From assembly GCA_036013505.1 (NCBI GenBank), contig CP107851.1, forward strand, positions 4,986,001-5,050,000: a DNA stretch of 64,000 bases, in the 5' to 3' direction. Each line of letters starts with the position of its first letter. The first letter of the stretch is position 1. Source of the stretch: Streptomyces sp. NBC_00510 (GTDB lineage: Bacteria; Actinomycetota; Actinomycetes; Streptomycetales; Streptomycetaceae). The notes under the pieces are model-generated. The model did not search any database, was not told where the DNA came from, and saw only the letters and a program-made list of their open reading frames with translations. Position numbers and translations under genes: made by a program. Positions 44,295-52,453 of this stretch are shown here, one piece after another.

Positions 44295-46028
44295 GTGGCG
44301 GAACGGAGCACGGCTGCCGTCGGAGTGGCCAACGAGGGCGGCGAAGAGCAGCTCGCCGCCCACACGGACGGGGCCACGGCCGACGAGGCGACGGACCGGA
44401 GCGAAGAGCAGGACGCGCCAGAGCAGACCATCCCCGAGGAGACAGCACCGACCAAGTCCGAGCCGCCGGAGCTCCACAGCGGCCACAAGCTCGCCAAGCG
44501 CTACCGCCTGGAAGAGTGCCTCACCCGTTCCGACGGCTTCAGCAGCTGGCGGGCCGTCGACGAGAAGCTGCGCCGCGCCGTGGGCATCCACACCCTGCCC
44601 GCCGACCACGGCCGGGCCCGTTCGGTGCTGGCTGCGGCCCGCTCCGCCGCCCTGCTCGGTGACCCCCGTTTCGTCCAGGTCCTCGACGCGGTCGAGGAGA
44701 ACGACCTCGTCTACGTCATCCACGAGTGGCTCCCGGACGCGCGCGAACTGACCGCCCTGATCACCGCCGACCCGCTGGAGCCGCACGAGGCCTACCAGAT
44801 GGTCAGCCAGATCTCCCAGGCCATGGCGGCCGCCCACCGTGAGGGCCTGGCCCATCTGCGGCTCGGCCCCGACGCCGTGCTGCGCACCGACTCCGGCCAG
44901 TACCGCATCCGCGGTCTGGCCGTCGCCGCCGCGTTGCGCGGGATCTCCTCCGAGCGCCCGCAGCGGGAGGACACCGAGGCCATCGGAGCCCTCCTGTACG
45001 CCTCGCTCACCCAGCGCTGGCCGTACCCGGAGGACGACCACGGGCTCACCGGCCTCCCCAAGGACGTCGGCCTGGTCGCGCCCGACCAGGTGCGGGCAGG
45101 GGTCCACCGTGGGCTGTCGGAGCTGGCCATGCGTGCCCTGGTCAACGACGGGGCGACGGCCTCCCGTGAGCCGGAGCCCTGCACCACCCCCGAGGAGCTG
45201 GCCAAGGCCGTCACCGCGATCCCCAAGATCCGGCCGCCCGAGCCGGCGATGGCGCCCTACTCGCGCACCACCTACCAGCAGGGCTCCTACCGCCAGACCG
45301 GCGCGGGCCCCGCGTCCCCCGGCGCCACGGCATCCCTCCCCGCCGCGCCGCCCCCGGCCCTGCCCGGCCGCACCGGCAAGGCCCTCAAGTGGTCCGTCTC
45401 GGCCCTCCTCATCGTCGCCCTCGGCCTCGGCAGCTGGCAGCTCGCGGAGACGCTGATGGACCGCGAGAACCAGGCGAAGTCCGGAGGGACCTCCACCTCC
45501 CACAACACGGGCGGCGACGGCGGCAGCGACAACGGCGGCGCGAACCAAGTGACGCTGAAGCCGCTGCCGGTCCAGGACGCTGCCGAGTACTACCCGGACG
45601 GCACGCCGCAGCACACCGAGCAGGTGAAGCTCACCTACGACCAGGACGCCGGGAGCTACTGGCGCAGCAGGAGTTTCCAGAAGGGCCCGGTGCTCGCCCC
45701 CTACAAGAAGGGGGTCGGCATCGTCTACGACCTCGGCGCCGTGAAGAAGCTGAGCGCGGCGACGATAGGCCTCTACTACGGCGGAGACCACACCACGGTC
45801 GAGCTCTACGCAACGGACTCGTTGTCCTCGTCGGCCGACCTCTCGGGCATGAAGAAGATCGCCACGGTCAAGACCTCCGGTCGTTCCGCCAAGCTCACGA
45901 CGAAGCAACCCGTGGAGACGCGGTACGTTCTCGTCTGGCTGACGGCCATGCCCAACTCTCCGGCGGACAACTTCAGCCAGTCGGGGTACAAGCAGGCCAT
46001 CACCGACGTGAGGTTCGAGGGGCAGTAG
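44295..46028 (+). CDS. Transmembrane pseudokinase with extracellular jelly-roll-like domain
   Basis: Encodes 577 residues. An acidic, disordered N-terminus (1-65) precedes a protein-kinase-like domain (about 68-310). The kinase catalytic loop is AHLRLGPDAVL (187-197) instead of HRDLKxxN, and DFG is replaced by RGLAV (206-210), so it is very likely inactive. A Pro/Ala-rich linker, one membrane helix (about 365-383) and an extracellular F5/8-type beta domain (about 425-577, AEYYPDGTPQHTEQVKL, IGLYYGG) follow. GTG 44295 is chosen with AGGA six bases upstream; GTG 44214 is in frame. It likely regulates MurJ, as in mycobacteria. Confidence 0.85.
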   Translation: MAERSTAAVGVANEGGEEQLAAHTDGATADEATDRSEEQDAPEQTIPEETAPTKSEPPELHSGHKLAKRYRLEECLTRSDGFSSWRAVDEKLRRAVGIHTLPADHGRARSVLAAARSAALLGDPRFVQVLDAVEENDLVYVIHEWLPDARELTALITADPLEPHEAYQMVSQISQAMAAAHREGLAHLRLGPDAVLRTDSGQYRIRGLAVAAALRGISSERPQREDTEAIGALLYASLTQRWPYPEDDHGLTGLPKDVGLVAPDQVRAGVHRGLSELAMRALVNDGATASREPEPCTTPEELAKAVTAIPKIRPPEPAMAPYSRTTYQQGSYRQTGAGPASPGATASLPAAPPPALPGRTGKALKWSVSALLIVALGLGSWQLAETLMDRENQAKSGGTSTSHNTGGDGGSDNGGANQVTLKPLPVQDAAEYYPDGTPQHTEQVKLTYDQDAGSYWRSRSFQKGPVLAPYKKGVGIVYDLGAVKKLSAATIGLYYGGDHTTVELYATDSLSSSADLSGMKKIATVKTSGRSAKLTTKQPVETRYVLVWLTAMPNSPADNFSQSGYKQAITDVRFEGQ

Positions 46029-46047
46029 CCCCGCGGGGAGGGGGACG

Positions 46048-46740
46048 GTGGGCACGCAAGGAACGGGCGGGGAGGTCAGCGACAGCGACCTCCTCGCCCG
46101 TCATGTCGCGGGGGACCCGAACGCCTTCGGGGAACTCGTCCGCCGGCACCGCGACCGGTTGTGGGCGGTGGCGCTGCGGACCCTGGGGGACCGCGAGGAA
46201 GCCGCGGACGCCGTGCAGGACGCGCTCGTCTCGGCCTTCCGCTCCGCCCACACCTTCCGCGGGCAGTCGGCCGTCACAACCTGGCTGCACCGCATCACCG
46301 TGAACGCGTGCCTGGACCGGGCACGCAAGGCCGCCTCACGCCGCACCGCTCCGGTCACGGACGAGAAGCAGTTCGAGGAACTGCTCGAACCCCATGAGTC
46401 CGCCGCGGCCCCCGCCGAGCGGGGCGAGCTCCACCGGGAACTGCTGCGGGCGCTCGGGACGCTCCCCGTGGAGCAGCGGGCCGCCCTGGTCCTGGTCGAC
46501 ATGCAGGGCTACCCCGTGGCCGAGGCCGCCGCCGTCCTGGACGTGCCGACGGGGACGGTCAAGAGCAGATGTGCCCGCGGCAGGGCACGACTGCTGCCGC
46601 TCCTCTCCCATCTACGGGAGGCGTCAGGGAGTAGCGGCGATCACCCAGGGGGAAGGAACCGGACGGAGAACGCATCCGTCCCAGAGACGGAGGCCCGGCC
46701 GGGCCACGGCTTCACGAAGGGCGGAGGTGGACACCCATGA
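46048..46740 (+). CDS. sigM: ECF sigma factor (SigM-like)
   Basis: Encodes 230 residues. Sigma region 2 is at about 14-85 (DLLARHVAGDPNAFGELVRR, EAADAVQDALVSAFRSAHTF, TWLHRITVNACLDRAR) and region 4 at about 135-185 (LGTLPVEQRAALVLVDMQGY, VPTGTVKSRCARGRARL). Extracytoplasmic-function factors of this type respond to envelope or oxidative stress. GTG 46048 follows GGGAGGGGGA. It overlaps its anti-sigma gene (ATGA) and starts 19 bases after the pseudokinase gene. The name sigM follows usage for this locus; the exact ECF group is not determined. Confidence 0.88.
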   Translation: MGTQGTGGEVSDSDLLARHVAGDPNAFGELVRRHRDRLWAVALRTLGDREEAADAVQDALVSAFRSAHTFRGQSAVTTWLHRITVNACLDRARKAASRRTAPVTDEKQFEELLEPHESAAAPAERGELHRELLRALGTLPVEQRAALVLVDMQGYPVAEAAAVLDVPTGTVKSRCARGRARLLPLLSHLREASGSSGDHPGGRNRTENASVPETEARPGHGFTKGGGGHP

Positions 46741-47600
46741 CGTCGACGACGGGTACGGACGAGCACCCCGAGGTCGCCGAGATCTCCGCGCTCACCGAGG
46801 GCATCCTCCCGCCCGAGCGCTCGGCCGACGTCCGCGGGCACATCGACGGCTGTGCGCTCTGCGCCGACGTCCACGCCTCGCTGGACGAGATCCGGGGGCT
46901 GCTGGGCACCCTCCCCGGCCTGCCCCGGATGCCGGCCGACATCGCGGGCCGGATCGACGCCGCACTCGCCGCCGAGGCACTGCTCGCCGCGAGCGGGGCC
47001 GATGTTTCACGTGAAACAGAGACCACGGAGCCGCCCCGTGTTTCACGTGAAACATCGGCCCCGGCAGACGGAAGGCCCTCCGGCCGCGGCACCGGTCCCA
47101 GCGGGCCCGGCCGCCCGGGCACCCGGCCCCGTCGCCGCTGGGGGAAGGGGATCCTCATCACCGCTTCCGTGGCCGCCGTGCTCGGTCTCGGGACCGTCCT
47201 CGCCCAGTCCGGCTGGAACGCCGGGGGAAGCTCCGACAGCCAGTCGTCGTCGGCCTCCGATGCGGGTGTCAAGGCTGACGCCGACATGCTCGGCGTGCAG
47301 GTACACGATCTGCTGACAGACCGCACGAGCAAGGGCACTGAGAGCAAGCCCCAGGGGCAGTCCCCCATGGTCGGCATGGACAGCGCCGCGCCGTCCTGCG
47401 TCCTGGGGGCCGTCGACCGCCGGGAGGCCCCGATCGCCTTCCAGCGGGGCCGGTACGAGGGCATGGACTCCTACCTGGTCGTGATGCCGCACGAGGGCGA
47501 CCCCGCGCTGGTCGACGCCTACGTCGTGGACGCCTCGTGCGCCACCGCGCAGCCCCCCGTCACGGGCACCCTCCTCCGTGAGGAGACATACCCTCGCTAG
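46737..47600 (+). CDS. ZAS-type anti-sigma factor, membrane-anchored
   Basis: Encodes 287 residues. The N-terminal anti-sigma domain has HxxxCxxC (H35-IDG-C39-AL-C42), the zinc/redox ZAS motif. A basic linker, one membrane helix (about 139-156) and an extracellular domain follow, the latter with one Cys pair (SCVLG and ASCAT). It should hold the upstream ECF sigma factor inactive; the ATGA overlap supports coupled synthesis. Two parS sites lie in the coding region, both encoding VSRET (90-94 and 102-106), in the linker before the membrane helix. Confidence 0.87.
   Translation: MTSTTGTDEHPEVAEISALTEGILPPERSADVRGHIDGCALCADVHASLDEIRGLLGTLPGLPRMPADIAGRIDAALAAEALLAASGADVSRETETTEPPRVSRETSAPADGRPSGRGTGPSGPGRPGTRPRRRWGKGILITASVAAVLGLGTVLAQSGWNAGGSSDSQSSSASDAGVKADADMLGVQVHDLLTDRTSKGTESKPQGQSPMVGMDSAAPSCVLGAVDRREAPIAFQRGRYEGMDSYLVVMPHEGDPALVDAYVVDASCATAQPPVTGTLLREETYPR
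47004..47017. other. parS: parS site 4
   Basis: Perfect GTTTCACGTGAAAC inside the anti-sigma gene, encoding VSRET. Confidence 0.95.
47040..47053. other. parS: parS site 5
   Basis: Perfect GTTTCACGTGAAAC inside the anti-sigma gene, 36 bases from site 4 and in the same reading frame, again VSRET. Confidence 0.95.
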
Positions 47601-47614
47601 CGCCGCGCCGATGG

Positions 47615-47640
47615 GAATGCCCGGACCGTAGGATCCGTTA
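47615..47640 (+). promoter_or_regulatory. SigR-type promoter of trxBA
   Basis: GGAAT (47615-47619) and GTT (47638-47640) are separated by exactly 18 bases, the established Streptomyces SigR (thiol-oxidative-stress sigma factor) promoter, known for trxBA. The promoter is 15 bases past the anti-sigma stop. Confidence 0.93.
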
Positions 47641-47709
47641 GGCGGGATGACAATGGTCCCGTCGCCGAGGCACCCGGCGAGTCGGCACAGCAGAGACGAG
47701 GAAGCACCC

Positions 47710-48696
47710 GTGAGCGACGTCCGAAACGTGATCATCATCGGTTCCGGTCCGGCGGGATACACAGCCGCGCTCTACACCGCCCGCGCCTCCCTCAAGCCCC
47801 TGGTCTTCGAAGGGGCGGTCACGGCCGGCGGTGCTCTGATGACCACGACCGATGTGGAGAACTTCCCCGGCTTCCGCGACGGCATCATGGGCCCCGACCT
47901 CATGGAGAACATGCGGGCCCAGGCCGAGCGGTTCGGTGCCGAGCTGATCCCGGACGACATCGTCGAGGTCGACCTCGAGGGCGACATCAAGACCGTCACC
48001 GACTCCGCGGGCACCGTCCACCGGGCGAAGGCCGTCATCGTCGCCACCGGTTCCCAGCACCGCAAGCTGGGCCTGCCCAACGAGGACCAGCTCTCCGGTC
48101 GCGGCGTCTCGTGGTGCGCCACCTGTGACGGCTTCTTCTTCAAGGACCACGAGATCGCCGTCATCGGCGGTGGCGACACCGCCCTGGAGGAGGCGACCTT
48201 CCTCTCGCGCTTCGCCAAGAGCGTGAGGGTCGTCCACCGCCGGGACACCCTCCGCGCCTCCAAGGCCATGCAGGAGCGTGCCTTCGCCGACCCGAAGATC
48301 TCGTTCGTCTGGGACAACGAGGTCGCCGAGATCAACGGCGACGGCAAGCTCTCCGGCCTGGTCCTGCGGAACACCAAGTCCGGCGAGACCTCCGAGCTGC
48401 CGGTCACCGGACTCTTCATCGCGATCGGCCACGACCCGCGGACCGAGCTGTTCAAGGGCATCCTCGACCTGGACGAGGAGGGCTACCTCAAGGTCGAGTC
48501 CCCCAGCACCCGTACGAAGATCCCCGGGGTCTTCGCCGCCGGCGACGTCGTGGACCACACCTACCGCCAGGCGATCACCGCCGCGGGCACCGGTTGCTCC
48601 GCCGCCCTGGACGCCGAGCGCTACCTCGCCGCTCTGAGCGACGCGGGCAGCGAGCACACCCGCGAGCCCGAGCAGACCGCCGCCGCGGTCGTCTGA
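47710..48696 (+). CDS. trxB: Thioredoxin reductase
   Basis: Encodes 328 residues. FAD site [10 protein letters not shown] at 11-20, NADPH site around [11 protein letters not shown] and the redox pair C136-AT-C139 in VSWCATCDG are intact. It passes electrons from NADPH to thioredoxin, whose gene follows 47 bases later. GTG 47710 has GAGGAAG upstream; a longer frame to 47647 would cover part of the SigR leader. The SigR promoter ties it to disulphide stress. Confidence 0.97.
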   Translation: MSDVRNVIIIGSGPAGYTAALYTARASLKPLVFEGAVTAGGALMTTTDVENFPGFRDGIMGPDLMENMRAQAERFGAELIPDDIVEVDLEGDIKTVTDSAGTVHRAKAVIVATGSQHRKLGLPNEDQLSGRGVSWCATCDGFFFKDHEIAVIGGGDTALEEATFLSRFAKSVRVVHRRDTLRASKAMQERAFADPKISFVWDNEVAEINGDGKLSGLVLRNTKSGETSELPVTGLFIAIGHDPRTELFKGILDLDEEGYLKVESPSTRTKIPGVFAAGDVVDHTYRQAITAAGTGCSAALDAERYLAALSDAGSEHTREPEQTAAAVV

Positions 48697-48743
48697 CCGC
48701 ACCGCACAAGCAAGTACCCGTCCTACACACCGAGGAGACAGCC

Positions 48744-49073
48744 GTGGCCGGCAACACCAAGACCGTGACCGATGCGACCTTCGACGAGGAGGTCCTGTCC
48801 AGCGACAAGCCCGTGCTCGTCGACTTCTGGGCCGAGTGGTGCGGTCCGTGCCGCCAGATCGCCCCCTCCCTGGAGGCGATCGCCGCGGAGCACGGCGACC
48901 AGATCACCATCGTCAAGCTGAACATCGACGAGAACCCGGTCACCGCCGCCAAGTACGGCGTCATGTCGATCCCGACCCTCAACGTCTACAAGGGCGGTGA
49001 GGTCGTGAAGACCATCGTCGGCGCCAAGCCGAAGGCCGCCATCGAGCGCGACCTGTCCGACTTCATCGGCTGA
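48744..49073 (+). CDS. trxA: Thioredoxin
   Basis: Encodes 109 residues with the active site WCGPC (C33, C36) in VDFWAEWCGPCRQIAPSLE and the cis-proline SIPT. GTG 48744 follows GAGGAG. The trxB-trxA pair makes the classic thioredoxin system; a strong hairpin follows it. Confidence 0.97.
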   Translation: MAGNTKTVTDATFDEEVLSSDKPVLVDFWAEWCGPCRQIAPSLEAIAAEHGDQITIVKLNIDENPVTAAKYGVMSIPTLNVYKGGEVVKTIVGAKPKAAIERDLSDFIG

Positions 49074-49092
49074 GCACCGCAGACGGACACGA

Positions 49093-49123
49093 AAGGGCCC
49101 GCCCCCGTGAGGGGCGGGCCCTT
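49093..49123. terminator. Bidirectional terminator between trxA and the GNAT gene
   Basis: AAGGGCCCGCCCC (49093-49105) pairs with GGGGCGGGCCCTT (49111-49123), loop CGTGA. It sits between convergent stop codons. Confidence 0.88.
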
Positions 49124-49129
49124 CGTCCG

Positions 49130-49747
49130 TCACAGGGGCCGCAGCGCCGGCTCCTTCTGCACGGCGCCGAGCAGCCGGTCGATCGCCATCTCGACGTCCT
49201 CCTTCCAGGAGATCGTCGTCCGCAGTTCCAGCCTCAGCCGGGGGAACCGCGGGTGCGGCCGCACCGTCTTGAACCCGACCGCCAGCAGGTGCTCGGCGGG
49301 GAGCACGCACGCGGGCTCCTCCCAGCGCGCGTCACCGAAGGCCTCGATCGCCCGGAAGCCCCGCCGCACCAGGTCCTTGGCCACGGACTGCACCAGGACC
49401 CGGCCCAGTCCCTGTCCCTGGAAGCCCGGGAGGACGCGGGCGGTCATCAACTGGACCGCGTCGGGGGAGACGGGACTCGTGGGGAAGGCCGTCGAGCGCG
49501 GCACGTAGGCCGGCGGGGCGTACAGCACGAAACCGGCCGGCACCTCGTCCACGTAGACGACACGGCCGCAGGAACCCCACTCCAGGAGGACCGCGGAGAT
49601 CCAGGCCTCCTTCTCGAGCTCGGGCTTGCCGGCTTGGACGGCGGCCTCACCGCTTACCGGATCGAGTTCCCAGAAGACGCACGCGCGGCAGCGGTTGGGG
49701 AGATCCGGGAGGTTGTCCAGCGTGAGCGGAACGAGCCGACGCCCCAT
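49130..49747 (-). CDS. GNAT-family acetyltransferase
   Basis: Encodes 205 residues. The acetyl-CoA loop appears as ARVLPGFQGQGLGRVLVQSV, and VRRGFRAIEAFG follows. An N-terminal segment with CRACVFWELDP contains a CxxC pair. Substrate unknown. ATG 49747 is used; GAGGGTCAG lies near. The 5' end overlaps the 3' end of a small gene upstream. In Streptomyces a GNAT gene commonly sits here near parB. Confidence 0.88.
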   Translation of the reverse strand: MGRRLVPLTLDNLPDLPNRCRACVFWELDPVSGEAAVQAGKPELEKEAWISAVLLEWGSCGRVVYVDEVPAGFVLYAPPAYVPRSTAFPTSPVSPDAVQLMTARVLPGFQGQGLGRVLVQSVAKDLVRRGFRAIEAFGDARWEEPACVLPAEHLLAVGFKTVRPHPRFPRLRLELRTTISWKEDVEMAIDRLLGAVQKEPALRPL

Positions 49748-49881
49748 GAGGTCTGACCCTCGTTTCTGTCGTGGACCCAACTGCCGACGAAGCCACCCAC
49801 GGCGCCCAGCCCAAGCCCCGCTGCGAGGAGGGCGGCCTTCTGCCAATCGTGCTCCACTCCGACGCGCCGCACCGATCGCAT
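49654..49881 (-). CDS. Small protein with one hydrophobic helix, overlapping the GNAT gene
   Basis: The 75-residue frame begins MRSVRRVGVEHDWQKAALLA and continues with a Gly-rich hydrophobic stretch (AGLGLGAVGGFVGSWV) and a charged segment HDRNEGQT. GAGGAGGGG lies four bases before its ATG at 49881, a strong ribosome site, which is why I keep it. The last about 31 codons overlap the GNAT start region in another frame. It is probably a real small membrane protein, but the C-terminal part could be chance. Confidence 0.5.
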   Translation of the reverse strand: MRSVRRVGVEHDWQKAALLAAGLGLGAVGGFVGSWVHDRNEGQTSWGVGSFRSRWTTSRISPTAAARASSGNSIR

Positions 49882-49971
49882 GAGCCCCTCCTCGGAGGTA
49901 GTGCTCCATCCCGTACGCATCGTATCCGCGGGCGGACAAGTCCGACACCGGAGCAACGCGAACGGCCCAGC

Positions 49972-50006
49972 AAAAAGCGGGTCACATCCCGCTCGGGATG
50001 CGACCC
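49972..50006 (-). terminator. Rho-independent terminator of the parAB operon
   Basis: On the minus strand GGGTCGCATCCC pairs with GGGATGTGACCC (one mismatch) over a 4-base loop, followed by GCTTTTT (complement of 49972-49978). It is one of the few hairpins in the window with a clear U tract, 39 bases past the parB stop. Confidence 0.88.
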
Positions 50007-50044
50007 GCCCAGAAGTTGCGGCCCGTCACATGACGGGGAGGGGA

Positions 50045-51154
50045 TCACTCCTCCTCGTCGGTCTCCTCGGTGAGCGACCGCTCGAGAACCTCGCCCTCAC
50101 CAGGGGCCATCGAGCCGAGGATGCGCTCCAGGTCCTCTATCGAGGCGAACTCCACGACGATCTTCCCGCGCTTCTGCCCCAAGTCCACCTTCACCCGGGT
50201 CTCGAAGCGGTCCGAGAGCCGCAGCGCCAGATCGGTCAGCGCGGGAGACATCCGCTTGCCGGCCCGGGGGGACGGGGCCTTCCTCGTCGGCTGGGACTCG
50301 GAGTTCATCACATGCACGATCTCCTCGACCGCGCGCACCGAGAGCCCCTCGGCCACGATCCGGCTGGCGAGCCGGTCCTGGTCCTCCACGTCCTCCAGGG
50401 CGAGCAGGGACCGTGCGTGCCCGGCGGAGAGCACACCGGCCGCCACACGGCGCTGTACGGGCGCGGAGAGCTTCAGCAGGCGCAGGGTGTTGGAGACCTG
50501 GGAACGGGAGCGGCCGATGCGGTCGGCGAGCTGCTCGTGCGTGCAGGCGAAGTCCTTGAGGAGCTGGTCGTAGGCGGCCGCCTCCTCCAGCGGGTTCAGC
50601 TGGGCACGGTGCAGGTTCTCCAGCAGCGCGTCCAGGAGGAGCTTCTCGTCCTCGGTGGCCCGCACGATCGCCGGGATGGCTTCCAGGCCCGCCTCACGGC
50701 TGGCCCGCCAGCGGCGCTCACCCATGATGAGCTCGTAGCGCTCCGGTCCGACCTGACGGACGACGACCGGCTGCAGGAGGCCGACCTCCTTGATGGAGGT
50801 CACCAGCTCGGCCAGCGCGTCCTCGTCGAAGACCTCACGCGGCTGACGCGGGTTGGGGATGATCGCGTCCAGCGGCAGCTCGGCGAAGTACGCCCCTGCG
50901 ACCATCGGCGGCTCCTGGGCCGCGATGGCTTCGGGGGTTTCACGTGAAACCGGGATCGCAGCGGTGCCCTCACGACCCTGCTGTTCCACCAGGGCCGCCA
51001 CCTTGGCGACGGCGACCCCTCGTTCCGGCGCCAGGACCGGGGCGGCGTTCGCCGCCGTCGCCACCGCGGTCGCGGCCGCCGCGTCCACACCGTTCGGTGC
51101 GGCGGGAATCAGCGCGCCAAGACCACGGCCGAGTCCTCTGCGTCGCTCACTCAC
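50045..51154 (-). CDS. parB: Chromosome-partitioning protein ParB
   Basis: Encodes 369 residues. A basic start ([14 protein letters not shown]) is followed by an Ala-rich linker (about 20-85), the CTP-binding ParB/Srx domain with GERRWR (145-150), the helix-turn-helix (about 200-225, [20 protein letters not shown]) and a C-terminal dimerisation domain. ParB loads at parS and slides, helping orient sister origins in sporulating hyphae. Its GTG overlaps the parA stop (GTGA). A parS site lies in the linker and encodes VSRET at 69-73. Confidence 0.97.
   Translation of the reverse strand: MSERRRGLGRGLGALIPAAPNGVDAAAATAVATAANAAPVLAPERGVAVAKVAALVEQQGREGTAAIPVSRETPEAIAAQEPPMVAGAYFAELPLDAIIPNPRQPREVFDEDALAELVTSIKEVGLLQPVVVRQVGPERYELIMGERRWRASREAGLEAIPAIVRATEDEKLLLDALLENLHRAQLNPLEEAAAYDQLLKDFACTHEQLADRIGRSRSQVSNTLRLLKLSAPVQRRVAAGVLSAGHARSLLALEDVEDQDRLASRIVAEGLSVRAVEEIVHVMNSESQPTRKAPSPRAGKRMSPALTDLALRLSDRFETRVKVDLGQKRGKIVVEFASIEDLERILGSMAPGEGEVLERSLTEETDEEE
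50937..50950. other. parS: parS site 6 (within parB)
   Basis: Perfect GTTTCACGTGAAAC in the parB linker, encoding VSRET. Confidence 0.95.
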
Positions 51155-52275
51155 TGGATCCCCTCCGAGGTGTTCTGCTCATTGACTTCTTGGGTGCGCC
51201 CCAGCCCGCGCAGGGCCATCTCGCGTGCAGCCTCCAGGTACGACAGCGCTCCGCTCGAACCCGGATCGTAGGTCAGCACCGTCTGGCCGTAGCTGGGGGC
51301 CTCCGAGATGCGGACCGAGCGCGGGATGCTCGTGCTCAGCACCTCCTTGCCGAAGTGGGTGCGCACTTCTTCGGCGACCTGCGAGGCGAGCCGGGTCCGG
51401 CCGTCGTACATGGTCAACAAAATGGTGGAGACGTGGAGCTTCGGGTTGAGGTGGCCACGCACCAGTTCCACGTTGCGGAGCAACTGGCCCAGTCCTTCCA
51501 GGGCGTAGTACTCGCACTGGATGGGGATGAGGACCTCGGCACCGGCGACCATGGCGTTGACGGTCAGCAGACCGAGCGAGGGCGGGCAGTCGATGAGGAT
51601 GTAGTCCAGCGGCTGCTCGTAGGACTCGATGGCCCGCTGCAGCCGGCTCTCCCGGGCTACCAGCGAGACCAGCTCGATCTCGGCACCGGCCAGGTCGATG
51701 GTGGCGGGGGCACAGAACAGGCCCTCCACGTCCGGCACCGGCTGGACTACGTCGGAGAGCGGCTTGCTCTCGACCAGGACGTCGTAGATGGAGGGGACTT
51801 CGGAGTGGTGGTCGATCCCTAGGGCGGTGGATGCATTGCCCTGGGGGTCGAGGTCGACGACCAGCACCCGGGCCCCGTGCAGGGCCAGGGAGGCGGCCAT
51901 GTTGACCGTGGTGGTGGTCTTGCCGACCCCGCCCTTCTGGTTGGCGACCACGACCACTCGGGTCTGGGGTGGGCGGGGGAGTCCTTCACCGGCCCGCCCC
52001 AGCGCCTCCACGGCCAGTTGGGCTGCACGGCCGATGGGGGTGTCGTCCATCGGGGGCGGTGTTTCACGTGAAACATCATCCCCGAACGACTCGGTGCGGG
52101 GACCGGGGACCGGATCGGCCATCGGTCCCGCGATGTTGGCGTCGGACCGCAAGGATTCACTCTCCTCGACTACAAGCTCGCAATGAACAGAGCCTGCCAT
52201 GCTTTCGGGGTCACGAACCAGTGAGGGCCGTTCTCCTGTGGATGAATCCACCGGTTGGGTCGCTGAATGGGTCAT
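51151..52275 (-). CDS. parA: Chromosome-partitioning ATPase ParA
   Basis: Encodes about 374 residues. The deviant Walker [19 protein letters not shown] starts near residue 113, with Walker A' [12 protein letters not shown] and switch blocks [17 protein letters not shown] long non-conserved N-terminal extension (about 100 residues) precedes it. The start is not secure: in-frame choices are GTG 52365 (inside parS site 8), ATG 52275, ATG 52200, 52122 and 52050, none with a strong ribosome site. A parS encodes VSRET about residue 68. ParA helps distribute ParB-origin complexes during sporulation. Confidence 0.93.
   Translation of the reverse strand: MTHSATQPVDSSTGERPSLVRDPESMAGSVHCELVVEESESLRSDANIAGPMADPVPGPRTESFGDDVSRETPPPMDDTPIGRAAQLAVEALGRAGEGLPRPPQTRVVVVANQKGGVGKTTTTVNMAASLALHGARVLVVDLDPQGNASTALGIDHHSEVPSIYDVLVESKPLSDVVQPVPDVEGLFCAPATIDLAGAEIELVSLVARESRLQRAIESYEQPLDYILIDCPPSLGLLTVNAMVAGAEVLIPIQCEYYALEGLGQLLRNVELVRGHLNPKLHVSTILLTMYDGRTRLASQVAEEVRTHFGKEVLSTSIPRSVRISEAPSYGQTVLTYDPGSSGALSYLEAAREMALRGLGRTQEVNEQNTSEGIQ
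52061..52074. other. parS: parS site 7 (within parA)
   Basis: Perfect GTTTCACGTGAAAC within the non-conserved N-terminal extension of parA, encoding VSRET. Confidence 0.95.
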
Positions 52276-52349
52276 CTCGACGGCCCGATGAGAGAGCGAT
52301 TCGGCCGCGGCACGGGCGCGGCCGAGGATTCCTGGAAGTAGAGAGCGCC

Positions 52350-52363
52350 GTTTCACGTGAAAC
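52350..52363. other. parS: parS site 8 (upstream end of parA)
   Basis: Perfect GTTTCACGTGAAAC at the promoter side of parA, overlapping the furthest in-frame GTG (52365). ParB binding here could affect parAB expression. Confidence 0.95.
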
Positions 52364-52453
52364 ACGATGCGCAGCGCGGCGACCGTTTCCTACACGACAC
52401 TCCGGATTGTGTACGTATGGCCGTTTGTATGGAGCACACGACCCCAGCCGCGA

